Assembly: GCF_018687495.1 (NCBI RefSeq)
Contig: NZ_CP061293.1
Location: 1,178,001 to 1,242,000 of the forward strand
Length of the DNA: 64,000 nucleotides
Direction: 5' to 3'
Source: Polynucleobacter sp. MWH-Svant-W18
Lineage (GTDB): Bacteria > Pseudomonadota > Gammaproteobacteria > Burkholderiales > Burkholderiaceae
The position numbers were made by a program, and so were the translations under genes. The notes below the pieces were generated by a model. The model was not told the DNA's origin, searched no databases, and saw only the letters and a list, made by a program, of their open reading frames with translations. This document shows positions 17,394 to 25,929 of this stretch, piece after piece (positions within the stretch are counted from its first letter, which is position 1; each line of letters starts with the position of its first letter).

Positions 17394-18512
17394 CTAAGCC
17401 ATGATTAACTCCTCAGCGTGAGCAAATTCCAGACCCTGTGCTTGTGCTACAGGCTTCGAGGTCAATACCCCCTTATGCACACTCAAGCCATTACGCAGAT
17501 GATGATCTATTGATAAGGCTTTCATCACACCGCGATTAGCCAAAGCCTCTACAAATGGATAAGTCGCATTAGTTAGGGCAAAGGTGGAAGTTCTGGCAAC
17601 TGCTCCGGGCATGTTCGCTACACAATAGTGCAACACACCATCCACTAAGTAGGTGGGATCTGCATGGGTGGTTGGCTTTGAGGTTTCAAAACAGCCACCT
17701 TGATCAATTGCCACATCCACAACTACAGAGCCTGGCTTCATCTTTCGAATCATGTCATGGCTAACGAGTTTTGGTGCAGCTCCCCCAGGAAGAAGCACAG
17801 CCCCAATCACCACATCCGCTTCACTGACTTCTTGCTCAATTAATAAGCTATCCGAGTAAAAGGTGCGCACCCGATTGCCATAGAGCATGTCAATTTGACG
17901 TAAACGATCAATGTCTCGATCAAAGATGCATACATCAGCTCCCATACCTACCGCCATCTGCAGTGCATTGCGCCCGACGACCCCAGCACCCAGAATGACA
18001 ATCTTCGCTGGGGATACGCCAGGCACTCCCGCCATGAGAACGCCCAGGCCACCATGGGTTTTCTCTAAATGTGAGGCAGCCGCCTGAATTGACATGCGCC
18101 CTGCTACCTCACTCATTGGTGCGAGTAGCGGTAATGCACCATTCATTGCAGTGACAGTTTCATAGGCAATACAAGTTGCTCCAGAATGTAGAAGCGCTTG
18201 TGTCTGTTTCGGATCTGGAGCTAAATGAAGATAGGTAAACAAAATTTGATCCTCACGCAACATTGCACATTCCTGTGCTTGTGGCTCTTTCACCTTCACA
18301 ATCATTTCTGCTTTATGAAAAACCTCTGCAGCGCTATTAATCAGGGTAGCACCAGCAATGCGATAAGCCTCATCTGTTAAGCCGATCTGCTCACCCGCGC
18401 CGCGCTGCACTAATACTGAATGTCCTTGCTTGCAAAGGCCGCTGACATTTCCAGGTGTCAAACCCACCCGAAACTCATTGTTTTTTACTTCCTGAGGTAC
18501 GCCAATAATCAT
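17394..18512 (-). CDS. ald: Alanine dehydrogenase
   Basis: 372 residues, standard length. It interconverts L-alanine and pyruvate plus ammonia with NAD. The N-terminal MIIGVPQEVKNNEFRVGLTP with the substrate Lys/Arg region, VKVKEPQ, and the Rossmann-fold GAGVVGRNALQMAVGMGADV are characteristic. The C-terminal VANMPGAVARTSTFALTNAT block is also diagnostic. It is preceded 12 bases upstream by an amino-acid permease gene on the same strand, forming an uptake-plus-deamination unit. The structured leader of the Gdt1-type gene begins 14 bases after its stop codon. Confidence 0.96.
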   Translation of the reverse strand: MIIGVPQEVKNNEFRVGLTPGNVSGLCKQGHSVLVQRGAGEQIGLTDEAYRIAGATLINSAAEVFHKAEMIVKVKEPQAQECAMLREDQILFTYLHLAPDPKQTQALLHSGATCIAYETVTAMNGALPLLAPMSEVAGRMSIQAAASHLEKTHGGLGVLMAGVPGVSPAKIVILGAGVVGRNALQMAVGMGADVCIFDRDIDRLRQIDMLYGNRVRTFYSDSLLIEQEVSEADVVIGAVLLPGGAAPKLVSHDMIRKMKPGSVVVDVAIDQGGCFETSKPTTHADPTYLVDGVLHYCVANMPGAVARTSTFALTNATYPFVEALANRGVMKALSIDHHLRNGLSVHKGVLTSKPVAQAQGLEFAHAEELIMA

Positions 18513-18524
18513 TTCGATCTCCTT

Positions 18525-19907
18525 TTATTTAAATTCACGACGATTTTTTGTTTTATGGTGTAAACCAACAATGAAGAACATTGCTAGATACACCGCCAAT
18601 AAACACGGACCCAATATCAAAGCAATCCGTGCATCCTCATGAAAGCCCATCAGCACTACTACCAGGGCAATAAATGCTAGAGCGAACCATGAGGAATAGG
18701 GATGCCAAGGAGTGCGATAAGCCAATTGGGCTACTTGGTCTTTCGTCAGTGAACGACGGAACTGGAGTTGCGTAAAGAGAATGGCGATCCAAACCATCAG
18801 ACCGACAAAGGTGACTGCTGCCATGATGTATTGAAAGGCTTTTTCTGGAACAAAGTAATTCAGTACAACCCCCGTCATACACACTGCAACGGTTGCCATC
18901 ACCGCGCGATGTGGAACACCATACTTCGAGAGCTTTGCAAATCTTGCGGGCGCATAACCATTGTTTGCTAGCGAATAAAGAAGGCGACCGCCACTAAAGA
19001 TGCCAGCATTGCAGGATGAAAGTGCTGCAGTAATCACCACAAAATTGATTAAGCCTGCTGCCTCACGCAAACCAATGCGCTCAAACATCACTACAAAGGG
19101 ACTGCCCTGCTGACCGACTTCATTCCAAGGGAAGATGGCCAGAATGACTAAGATGGCACCCATATAGAAAATGAGGATGCGCCATGCCAACGAATCAATG
19201 GCCATGGGTATGGTCTTCTTGGGATTCTCAGCTTCGCCTGCCGATAAGCCAATCATCTCGATACCCACATAGGCAAACAAGACCATTTGCAGTGAAAGCA
19301 ACATGCCGCTGATTCCATTCGGAAAGAAGCCGCCGTGCTGCCATAAATTACTTAAGCCAATTGGTTGCCAATCATTGGTAAAACCAAACAAGATTACTGA
19401 GCCACCAAGGGTAATCATGGCAACAATAGCCACCACCTTGATGAGCGCAAACCAAAACTCAAACTCTCCAAAGACTTTGACCGCAATGAGATTAATTAAA
19501 CCCATCAAGACGATGGAAGACAGCGCCCAAATCCATTGAGGTGTTTCTGGAAACCAGATTCCCATGTAGATACCCACTGCAGTAACTTCAGCAATGCCCA
19601 CCACAATCCAATAGGTCCAGTAGCCCCAACCCACCATATAACCGGCGAGTGGACCAACATAACTATTGGCATAGGCAGCAAAAGAACCCGCTACTGGCTC
19701 ATGCACAGCCATTTCACCCAGAGTTCGCAGCACAATGAAGGCAACAATCCCTGCTAACAAGTAGCCCAAAAGAATGGATGGGCCCGCAATTTGAATAGCG
19801 CTTGCCGACCCAAGAAATAATCCAACGCCAATTGTTGACCCTAAGGCCATCAAACGAATGTGTCTTACTTTGAGATGGCGTTTTAAGCCAGTGTGTTCAG
19901 TCTGCAA
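18525..19907 (-). CDS. Amino-acid permease, APC superfamily (CycA/AnsP/ProY-like)
   Basis: 460 residues with 12 membrane segments. The N-terminal HLKVRHIRLMALGSTIGVGL block and the EAENPKKTIPMAI motif between helices 6 and 7 mark the amino-acid transporter (AAT) group of the APC superfamily: proton-coupled inner-membrane importers. Its position 12 bases before ald suggests L- or D-alanine, glycine or serine as substrate, but the family covers many amino acids. The gene starts at ATG with AGGAGGT-like upstream sequence (AAGGAGGTCTCTTTTGCAG region). Confidence 0.88.
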   Translation of the reverse strand: MQTEHTGLKRHLKVRHIRLMALGSTIGVGLFLGSASAIQIAGPSILLGYLLAGIVAFIVLRTLGEMAVHEPVAGSFAAYANSYVGPLAGYMVGWGYWTYWIVVGIAEVTAVGIYMGIWFPETPQWIWALSSIVLMGLINLIAVKVFGEFEFWFALIKVVAIVAMITLGGSVILFGFTNDWQPIGLSNLWQHGGFFPNGISGMLLSLQMVLFAYVGIEMIGLSAGEAENPKKTIPMAIDSLAWRILIFYMGAILVILAIFPWNEVGQQGSPFVVMFERIGLREAAGLINFVVITAALSSCNAGIFSGGRLLYSLANNGYAPARFAKLSKYGVPHRAVMATVAVCMTGVVLNYFVPEKAFQYIMAAVTFVGLMVWIAILFTQLQFRRSLTKDQVAQLAYRTPWHPYSSWFALAFIALVVVLMGFHEDARIALILGPCLLAVYLAMFFIVGLHHKTKNRREFK

Positions 19908-20072
19908 AAGAGACCTCCTTTCGATTTGTCATTGGCTGATTTACCAACGAAGCAAAGTCTAGGGAGTGCTTGGCAGATGCACTAGAGGATAAAAATACCT
20001 AAAGTACTTAAACCAATTAAAAGTAAAGTATCTAAGAGTGGAATGTCTTTGAAATCAAGCCAGATAGATATC

Positions 20073-20086
20073 CAGAAATATTTCTG
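20073..20086. promoter_or_regulatory. 14-base perfect palindrome upstream of permease-ald (Lrp-like)
   Basis: CAGAAATATTTCTG is perfectly palindromic and AT-rich in the centre. It resembles Lrp/AsnC-family sites, which commonly control ald. It lies about 170 bases before the permease start, between tcdA and the permease. No regulator gene is adjacent, so the assignment is weak. Confidence 0.3.
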
Positions 20087-20132
20087 ACTACAAAAGAATC
20101 AAACATTTCTTACAGGGAATGCCCTGAGGGAT

Positions 20133-20906
20133 TTATTGCTCAATTACGCTTGCCGAAGAATTAGCAGAAATCAGATTCAAAATCTCTGCAGCTGCAGCCA
20201 AGCCGCAGGCTGCCGTCACCATGACCGTAGATCCGTAGCCGGAGCATGCTAGACCGCCACTAGCAGCGCCAGCTCTGGGTTCGTGGGAATAAATGGCACG
20301 GATACCAATTTTTCTCTTGAGATTTCTAGAGAAGCCATGATCCTGCCTGAGACCTTGTCGTACCTTTGCTAGCAAAGCATCTTGCTCGGTACGCGAGAGA
20401 TCATCACAGCGCACGGAAGTCGGATCGGTTTTTCCGCCAGCAGCACCACACATCACAAGCGCTCGCTGATTTTGATTAGCCCACACTGATAAAGCAATTT
20501 TGGTTTGCACCGAATCCGTAGCATCTAATACGTATGCATCTTTTGGAATCAGTACATCTAAATTTTCTGGCGTCAGAAATTCATCGCAAGGTGTCAGCTT
20601 GATTTCAGGATTGATTTGCAAAACGCGCTGAGTCATGGCTTCCACCTTAGCTTTGCCATACTGACCTTCTAAAGCGTGCAATTGACGATTGGTATTACTT
20701 TCTGCAATGTGATCAAAATCGACCAAGACGAGGTGTCCAATACCAGTGCGCGCCAATGCTTCAGCTGCCCAAGAGCCAACACCACCCAAGCCAGCCACCA
20801 CCACCGTCGCTTCACGAAAGCGCTCGCGCAGCTCTGGCCCATAGAGTCTGGAGACCCCGCCAAAACGACGATCTTCTAAGCTTTCTTCTACCTTGTCTTC
20901 TGCCAT
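20133..20906 (-). CDS. tcdA: tRNA threonylcarbamoyladenosine dehydratase (TcdA/CsdL)
   Basis: 257 residues of the E1/ThiF/MoeB-like superfamily. It catalyses ATP-dependent cyclisation of t6A37 to ct6A in tRNAs reading ANN codons. It begins RRFGGVSRLYG and has the nucleotide-binding GLGGVGSWAAEALARTG, then DFDHIAESNTNRQ and the AASGGLACSGYGSTVMVTAAC region. Lack of the zinc-binding CxxC pairs of MoeB/ThiF fits TcdA. It is divergent from pdxH across 22 bases, leaving almost no room for separate promoters. Confidence 0.9.
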   Translation of the reverse strand: MAEDKVEESLEDRRFGGVSRLYGPELRERFREATVVVAGLGGVGSWAAEALARTGIGHLVLVDFDHIAESNTNRQLHALEGQYGKAKVEAMTQRVLQINPEIKLTPCDEFLTPENLDVLIPKDAYVLDATDSVQTKIALSVWANQNQRALVMCGAAGGKTDPTSVRCDDLSRTEQDALLAKVRQGLRQDHGFSRNLKRKIGIRAIYSHEPRAGAASGGLACSGYGSTVMVTAACGLAAAAEILNLISANSSASVIEQ

Positions 20907-20928
20907 AGCTTCTCTTTATACTGAATAA

Positions 20929-21564
20929 ATGGACTCTATTGCTCAACTTCGCAAAAACTATACCTTCGGTCAGCTGTCTGAAACCGACGTTCCTGCCGCA
21001 CCTTTTCCACTGTTTCAGCTTTGGTTTGACCAAGCTGTCAGAGCAGAGTGTCCCGAACCCAATTCCATGACCTTAGCAACTGCTGATAAAGCCGGTAACC
21101 CATCAGCTCGTATTGTCTTACTAAAAGGCGCGGATCAAAACGGCTTTACCTTTTTCACTAACTACGAAAGCCAAAAAGGCAAGGATTTGGCAGTTAGACC
21201 CCAGGCTGCCCTACTGTTTCATTGGCATGAGCTTGAGCGTCAAGTTCGTATTCAAGGGATCGTCGAGCGCGTGAGCTCTGTCGAAAGCGATGAATATTTT
21301 CACTCCCGCCCGCCAGCTTCACGTATCGGTGCCTGGGCATCCCCTCAAAGTGCAGCCATACCTAACCGTGAGTTTCTAGAAGAAGCAGAAAAACGCTTTA
21401 AAGCAGAATTTGGTGATGCGCCACCGCGCCCTGAGCATTGGGGTGGATACCGTCTGCGCCCAACAGAAATAGAGTTCTGGCAAGGACGACCTTCCCGTTT
21501 ACATGATCGTATTCACTACAAGCTAGTGGGCTCTGAGTGGCATGTTAATCGCCTGGCTCCTTAA
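20929..21564 (+). CDS. pdxH: Pyridoxamine/pyridoxine 5'-phosphate oxidase
   Basis: 211 residues. It is an FMN enzyme making pyridoxal 5'-phosphate in the last step of vitamin B6 synthesis and salvage. Characteristic blocks are [23 protein letters not shown] (FMN binding), [23 protein letters not shown] and the C-terminal WGGYRLRP followed by [13 protein letters not shown]. It opens with the family's [14 protein letters not shown] is the cofactor of the decarboxylase at about 30 kb. It is divergent from tcdA and convergent with msrA across four bases. Confidence 0.96.
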   Translation: MDSIAQLRKNYTFGQLSETDVPAAPFPLFQLWFDQAVRAECPEPNSMTLATADKAGNPSARIVLLKGADQNGFTFFTNYESQKGKDLAVRPQAALLFHWHELERQVRIQGIVERVSSVESDEYFHSRPPASRIGAWASPQSAAIPNREFLEEAEKRFKAEFGDAPPRPEHWGGYRLRPTEIEFWQGRPSRLHDRIHYKLVGSEWHVNRLAP

Positions 21565-21568
21565 AGAC

Positions 21569-22141
21569 TCAGGAATACTGTGGCGCAATGAGCGCTTTAA
21601 ATTTCGCTCTGAACTTTGCTAACTTTGGTGCTACTACTGCCATGCAGTAACCTTGATTAGGATGTTGCACAAAGTAGTTCTGGTGATAGTCTTCTGCTGG
21701 GAAAATTGTTGGAGCCGCTTCAATCTGGGTGACTACTGGGCTCGAATAGATTCTAGAATCCCCTAACTCTTTCACTACTTCATGGGCAATCTGAGCCTGC
21801 TCGTCACTGTGCGTGAAGATCACTGAACGATATTGGGTACCATGATCATTGCCTTGATAGTTCAAGGTAGTAGGATCATGAATCACAAAGAAGATTTCTA
21901 AAAGATCTCTAAATGAAACAATTTGCGGGTCAAATAGGATGTCCACAATCTCGGCATGTCCTGTCACACCAGTGCAAACTGCTTCATAAGTTGGGTTCGG
22001 TCTAGCGCCCCCAGCATATCCAGAAACTACGGATTTCACCCCAGAAATTTGCTGGTAAACAGCCTCTAGGCACCAAAAGCATCCGCCGCCTAAGGTGGCC
22101 TGCTCTAGAGGGGCATGGTTTTCAAGAATAGTTTGGGTCAT
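21569..22141 (-). CDS. msrA: Peptide methionine-S-sulfoxide reductase
   Basis: 190 residues. It reduces the S-epimer of methionine sulfoxide in proteins. The active-site motif GCFWCLE places the catalytic Cys at residue 21 and a second Cys at 24. The following GVKSVVSGYAGG, the HAEIVDILFDP and the GNDHGTQYRS blocks are diagnostic. No msrB domain is fused. It ends four bases from the pdxH stop (convergent) and is divergent from the aldehyde dehydrogenase gene. Confidence 0.96.
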   Translation of the reverse strand: MTQTILENHAPLEQATLGGGCFWCLEAVYQQISGVKSVVSGYAGGARPNPTYEAVCTGVTGHAEIVDILFDPQIVSFRDLLEIFFVIHDPTTLNYQGNDHGTQYRSVIFTHSDEQAQIAHEVVKELGDSRIYSSPVVTQIEAAPTIFPAEDYHQNYFVQHPNQGYCMAVVAPKLAKFRAKFKALIAPQYS

Positions 22142-22190
22142 GGCTTTATCCTAATGCCTTATTCCAATGTCTGCCAACTATTAATTCCCT

Positions 22191-23588
22191 ATGAATCGCT
22201 TCACTATCCAGCTCGAAGAAATCCAGGCGGCCTATGCTGCTGAACCAAATCCCAGTCTTGACGTGAGGTTAGAGCGCATTGGTCGAATTGAAAAAATGAT
22301 TCAAGCCAACGAAGAGAAAATCTGTAAAGCGCTCGTTGCTGATTTTGGAGTGAGAGATTCTATCGAAACGCGCCTGGTTGAGTTTCAAGGACTCTACCAA
22401 GCTTGCCGGTACACCCGCAAACATCTCAAGGAGTGGATGAAACCCACTCAAGTAGAGATTCCTGCTTACTTAGGTGCTTCTGAAGCTTGGATTGAACATC
22501 AATCGATGGGGGTGGTTGGCATCATGAGCCCCTGGAATTACCCAGTAAGACTGGCTTTATTACCAGCCATTGCTGCGTTTGCAGCAGGTAACCGTGTTTG
22601 GCTTAAACCCTCAGAGCGCAGCTCTCGTACCTCTGGCTTTTTAGCCAACCTCATTCAAGAGTATTTTCACCCGAGTGAGTTTTGTGTCACTACCGGCGGC
22701 GTAGATGTTGCTGAACAATTTGCCGCCCTACCGTTTGCCCACCTTTTCTTCACTGGCTCTGAGGCAATAGGCAAAAAAGTGATGCGTGCAGCCGCAGAAA
22801 ACCTTACCCCTATGACCTTAGAGCTTGGCGGTAAATCTCCAGCGGTGATTGATTCATCCGCTAAGCTGAAAGATGCTGCCGGATCAATCGCCTACGGCAA
22901 GCTTCTCAATAGCGGTCAAACCTGCATTGTGCCCGACTACGTTCTCATCGAGCAAAGCTTGCAAGAAGCATTTATTCAAGAACTGCAATCTGCGGCAACA
23001 AAACAATTTAGCAACCCCAAAGAATTCACTGGACCAATTGATGATGATCAATTGCAGTACTGGCAGCATCTCCTGAGTGATGCCCTGGATCGTGGTGCCA
23101 CAGCGATACCCCTAATTAATGATTCCTCCGCTGGCACCAGACAATTTGAACCTGTAGCACTGATTAATGTTCCTCAGGATGCGCGAGTACTGCATGAAGA
23201 AATCTTCGGTCCAATTCTGCCGATACTCCCTGCAGCCAATACTGCTGCAGCGATTGCGTACATCAATAGCAAGCCCCATCCATTGGCGCTCTATTGGTTT
23301 GGTAAGGACAAGAAAAATTTACAGCAAGTGCTAGATCAGACTCGTTCTGGTGGCGTCACCATCAATGACGTCTTCTTGCATGCCGCTGTTGAGACCCTAC
23401 CGTTCGGCGGTGTTGGTCCTAGCGGCATGGGCAAGTATCACGGCAAAGCCGGCTTTGATACCTTCAGCTATCAAAAGTCGATTCTTGAAGTCAAAGGTAT
23501 TTTCGGTACGAATCTTTTAAAGGGAACAAAACCTGCTCATCCTCCTTATGGGAAAAGGATTGAAGGCATATTGCGCCGACTTAAATGA
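22191..23588 (+). CDS. Aldehyde dehydrogenase family protein (coniferyl-aldehyde-dehydrogenase-like)
   Basis: 465 residues, of the short class-3-like ALDH branch that includes coniferyl aldehyde dehydrogenase and fatty aldehyde dehydrogenases. It has the NAD-fold sequence FFTGSEAIGKKVM, the general-base Glu in LELGGKSP, and the catalytic Cys in NSGQTC. The end (GVGPSGMGKYHGKAGFDTFSYQKS) matches this branch. It oxidises an aldehyde to its acid with NAD(P). The physiological substrate cannot be read from the sequence; neighbours give no clue. Confidence 0.88.
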   Translation: MNRFTIQLEEIQAAYAAEPNPSLDVRLERIGRIEKMIQANEEKICKALVADFGVRDSIETRLVEFQGLYQACRYTRKHLKEWMKPTQVEIPAYLGASEAWIEHQSMGVVGIMSPWNYPVRLALLPAIAAFAAGNRVWLKPSERSSRTSGFLANLIQEYFHPSEFCVTTGGVDVAEQFAALPFAHLFFTGSEAIGKKVMRAAAENLTPMTLELGGKSPAVIDSSAKLKDAAGSIAYGKLLNSGQTCIVPDYVLIEQSLQEAFIQELQSAATKQFSNPKEFTGPIDDDQLQYWQHLLSDALDRGATAIPLINDSSAGTRQFEPVALINVPQDARVLHEEIFGPILPILPAANTAAAIAYINSKPHPLALYWFGKDKKNLQQVLDQTRSGGVTINDVFLHAAVETLPFGGVGPSGMGKYHGKAGFDTFSYQKSILEVKGIFGTNLLKGTKPAHPPYGKRIEGILRRLK

Positions 23589-23606
23589 ATTATTCCGGGA
23601 AAACCC

Positions 23607-23635
23607 TTGTAATCGGTCCCTCAAACTGCGATAAT
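23607..23635 (+). promoter_or_regulatory. Sigma-70 type promoter for the DEAD-box helicase
   Basis: TTGTAA (23607-23612), a 17-base spacer, then GATAAT (23630-23635). This is close to consensus in both hexamers with ideal spacing. It predicts a start near 23642 and a leader of about 185 bases. Confidence 0.6.
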
Positions 23636-23740
23636 TAGAGGCTTTTTAAAGCAATTTGATTCATCGCCCCCCAGCTATATTTCAGCGTACCGTTTAGAAG
23701 TTATAAACACCGAAGTCACAAAACGCGCTGCCGCCTGTCT

Positions 23741-23819
23741 GATGGTCGATGCCTTTGACCATCGCACCCTATAAAAAACCATGGGTGCAACATACGGAGA
23801 CATCCCTTAAAGGGGATGT
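23741..23819 (+). promoter_or_regulatory. Three-hairpin 5' leader of the DEAD-box helicase, last hairpin over the RBS
   Basis: Three successive stems: GATGGTC/GACCATC (23741-23747 with 23757-23763), GCACCC/GGGTGC (23764-23769 with 23783-23788), and ACATCCC/GGGATGT (23800-23806 with 23813-23819). The last one buries most of the AAGGGG Shine-Dalgarno and an upstream ATG (23816). Long structured leaders are typical of cold-induced RNA helicase genes, where the helicase or temperature can open the structure. Confidence 0.55.
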
Positions 23820-23827
23820 GTAATAGC

Positions 23828-25354
23828 ATGACTTTTTCTAAAGAAACAAAACACGAGTCCAAAGACGCAAGTCACGACTCAAAAAGCACTGGAACTGAGT
23901 TTCAGAATTTTGCCTTAGCGGCATCACTCCTTAAAAACGTTGCTGAACTGGGTTATACCCAAGCCACTTCCGTGCAAGCTCAGGTTATCCCTGCAGCCCT
24001 AGCTGGCGGTGACTTATTGGTCAGCAGCCAAACCGGTAGCGGTAAAACTGCAGCCTTTTTGTTGCCTTTAATTAATCAACTGATTGAAAGCAACCCAAAC
24101 AATTCACCTGTACCAGGTCGTGCACAACCTAAAGTGTTAGTACTCTGCCCTACTCGTGAATTAGCTCAACAGGTTTCCGCCGATGCAGTGAACTTAGTTC
24201 GCGGCATGAAAGGTATCCGCATTGCTACTGTGATGGGTGGCATGCCTTACGGTAAACAAATCCAAGCATTGAAAGGTGCATTGTTAGTTGTTGCAACTCC
24301 AGGTCGTTTGCTCGACTTATGCGATAGCAAAGCAATTCGCTTAGATGATGTTAAACAACTCGTTATCGACGAAGCCGATCGCATGCTTGACATGGGATTT
24401 GCCGAAGATCTCGAAGCCATTGATAAACGTTGCGCTAGTCGCGACCAAACCTTGATGTTCTCTGCAACCTTTGCACCAAAGATTATGTCTTTAGCAAATG
24501 AGTTGACTACAGATGCCAAGCGTATTGAACTTGCTCACGCAGGTGAAAAGCACGCCAACATTGAGCAGAAGTTGCACTGGGCTGACAGCATGTCACACAA
24601 GCATAAGCTTCTTGAGCACATTTTGGCTGATGCCTCTTTGGATCAAGCAGTCGTGTTTGCAAGTACCCAAGTTGAAAGCGAAAAGATCGCTGACACATTG
24701 CGTGCGAATGGTTACGAAGCGACTGCCCTTCACGGTGCAATGCCTCAAGCTGTACGTATGCGTCGCCTAGAGTCTTTACGTAAGGGTCATACCAAGATTT
24801 TGGTAGCAACAGACGTAGCGGCTCGCGGTATTGATGTGCCACGTATTAGCCACGTGATTAACTTTGGCTTGCCAATGAAACCAGAAGACTATACGCACCG
24901 CATTGGTCGTACAGGTCGTGCTGGTCGCAATGGTGTAGCAATCACTTTGGTTGAACATCGCGATCGCGCCAAGATTCGCAATATCGAGCGCTTTACACAG
25001 CAAGATATCGTTGCCTCTGTCATCGCTGGTCTAGAGCCACAAGCCAAGCCTAGCTTTGGTGGTGGTGGCGGTCGCCCTGGTGGCCGCTCTGGTGGTGGCT
25101 TCGGCGGCAATCGCTCTGGCGGTGGTGGCGGTCGTTATGGTTCAGGCGCACGCTCTGAGTCTCGCTTTGGTGGTGGCGGTGGCAATGCTGGTGGAAATCG
25201 TTCTGGCGAATCTCGTTCAGCTGATTCACGCCCAGCACGTTCTGCCGACTCACGCCCTGCGCGCTCTGCTGACTCACGTCCAGCGCGACCAGCAGGTCCA
25301 CGCTTTGCTAAACCAAAGTCTGGCGGTCAACGTCGGAACTTTAGCGGTAGCTAA
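23828..25354 (+). CDS. DEAD-box ATP-dependent RNA helicase (RhlE/DeaD type)
   Basis: 508 residues from the ATG at 23828; an in-frame ATG at 23816 has no usable ribosome-binding spacing. The order is FQNF Q-motif region, SSQTGSGKTAAF (motif I), PTRELAQQ (Ia), VIDEADRMLDMGF (II), SAT (III), then the second RecA domain ending HRIGRTGR (VI). The C-terminal ~110 residues are a disordered Gly/Arg/Ser-rich tail that includes three 8-residue repeats. Such tails bind RNA nonspecifically. Likely roles are ribosome assembly and mRNA unwinding at low temperature. The structured leader supports post-transcriptional control. Confidence 0.93.
   Translation: MTFSKETKHESKDASHDSKSTGTEFQNFALAASLLKNVAELGYTQATSVQAQVIPAALAGGDLLVSSQTGSGKTAAFLLPLINQLIESNPNNSPVPGRAQPKVLVLCPTRELAQQVSADAVNLVRGMKGIRIATVMGGMPYGKQIQALKGALLVVATPGRLLDLCDSKAIRLDDVKQLVIDEADRMLDMGFAEDLEAIDKRCASRDQTLMFSATFAPKIMSLANELTTDAKRIELAHAGEKHANIEQKLHWADSMSHKHKLLEHILADASLDQAVVFASTQVESEKIADTLRANGYEATALHGAMPQAVRMRRLESLRKGHTKILVATDVAARGIDVPRISHVINFGLPMKPEDYTHRIGRTGRAGRNGVAITLVEHRDRAKIRNIERFTQQDIVASVIAGLEPQAKPSFGGGGGRPGGRSGGGFGGNRSGGGGGRYGSGARSESRFGGGGGNAGGNRSGESRSADSRPARSADSRPARSADSRPARPAGPRFAKPKSGGQRRNFSGS
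25217..25288 (+). repeat. Three tandem 24-base units encoding S-A-D-S-R-P-A-R
   Basis: In-frame units at 25217-25240, 25241-25264 and 25265-25288 each encode SADSRPAR, with synonymous differences (for example gat/gac, cca/cct). They lie in the disordered tail of the helicase, and a partial fourth copy of the theme (PARPAGPR) follows. The synonymous variation suggests the repeat is kept at protein level rather than being very recent slippage. Confidence 0.85.
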
Positions 25355-25356
25355 AA

Positions 25357-25929
25357 ATGTTTCACCGTAATCGTCTCCGTTCTGCATGGAATCGAGTCGG
25401 TTCCGGTGAAATTCATCGGGCTCCGCGTCAGTGGCAAGCCTGGCTAAGTGATACTGGGTCACTCACCCAAAAAATTGAGAAGGCAATTGGTCAAAAACTG
25501 GAAGTGCAGGTTTTGCGCGATTGCCCACAAACCTTAAATAGCGACGAGAGTCGCTATTTTCATTTCAGGATTAGACGCTGCCGAGTCCGGGAAGTACTAC
25601 TCTGTGCAAATGGCATCCCTTTGGTCATGGCCCATAGCGTGATCCCAACCTTCAGCTCTAGCGGTAGCAATCATGCGGTTCTGCGCTTAGGCAAGAAACC
25701 CCTAGGAGCGGTGTTATTTGCCAAAACACGTAAACACTCCAAGGCTAAACCACCACGAGATATTGCACGCCTAGACAAAAACAGTGCGTTATGGAAAAGA
25801 TGTTTTAAAAATCATCCTAAGATAACTTCACCTTTATGGGCACGACGTACCCTCTATCGTTTAAAGGGTCATCCAATACTGGTGAATGAAATTTTTTTGC
25901 CGGCTCTATTGCAACAAACAAAAGCCTAA
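25357..25929 (+). CDS. ubiC: Chorismate pyruvate-lyase
   Basis: 190 residues. It cleaves chorismate to 4-hydroxybenzoate and pyruvate, the first committed step of ubiquinone synthesis. Recognisable blocks are the N-terminal APRQWQAWLSDTGSLT, the central RRCRVREVLL, VMAHSVIP, and the C-terminal WARRTLYRLKGHPILVNEIF containing the family Arg and the final Glu. It starts two bases after the helicase stop, so it is probably read from the same transcript. It is convergent with hemD, overlapping its stop by four bases. Confidence 0.92.
   Translation: MFHRNRLRSAWNRVGSGEIHRAPRQWQAWLSDTGSLTQKIEKAIGQKLEVQVLRDCPQTLNSDESRYFHFRIRRCRVREVLLCANGIPLVMAHSVIPTFSSSGSNHAVLRLGKKPLGAVLFAKTRKHSKAKPPRDIARLDKNSALWKRCFKNHPKITSPLWARRTLYRLKGHPILVNEIFLPALLQQTKA

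Noticed and set aside
25217..25288. Possible CRISPR-like or satellite array
   Set aside because: The three units are contiguous, in-frame, without spacers, and encode the same peptide; a protein repeat, not CRISPR.
25056..25370. 104-codon Ala/Val-rich ORF in another frame of the helicase tail
   Set aside because: Produced by the Gly/Arg-coding repeats read in a shifted frame; the DEAD-box frame continues through it.
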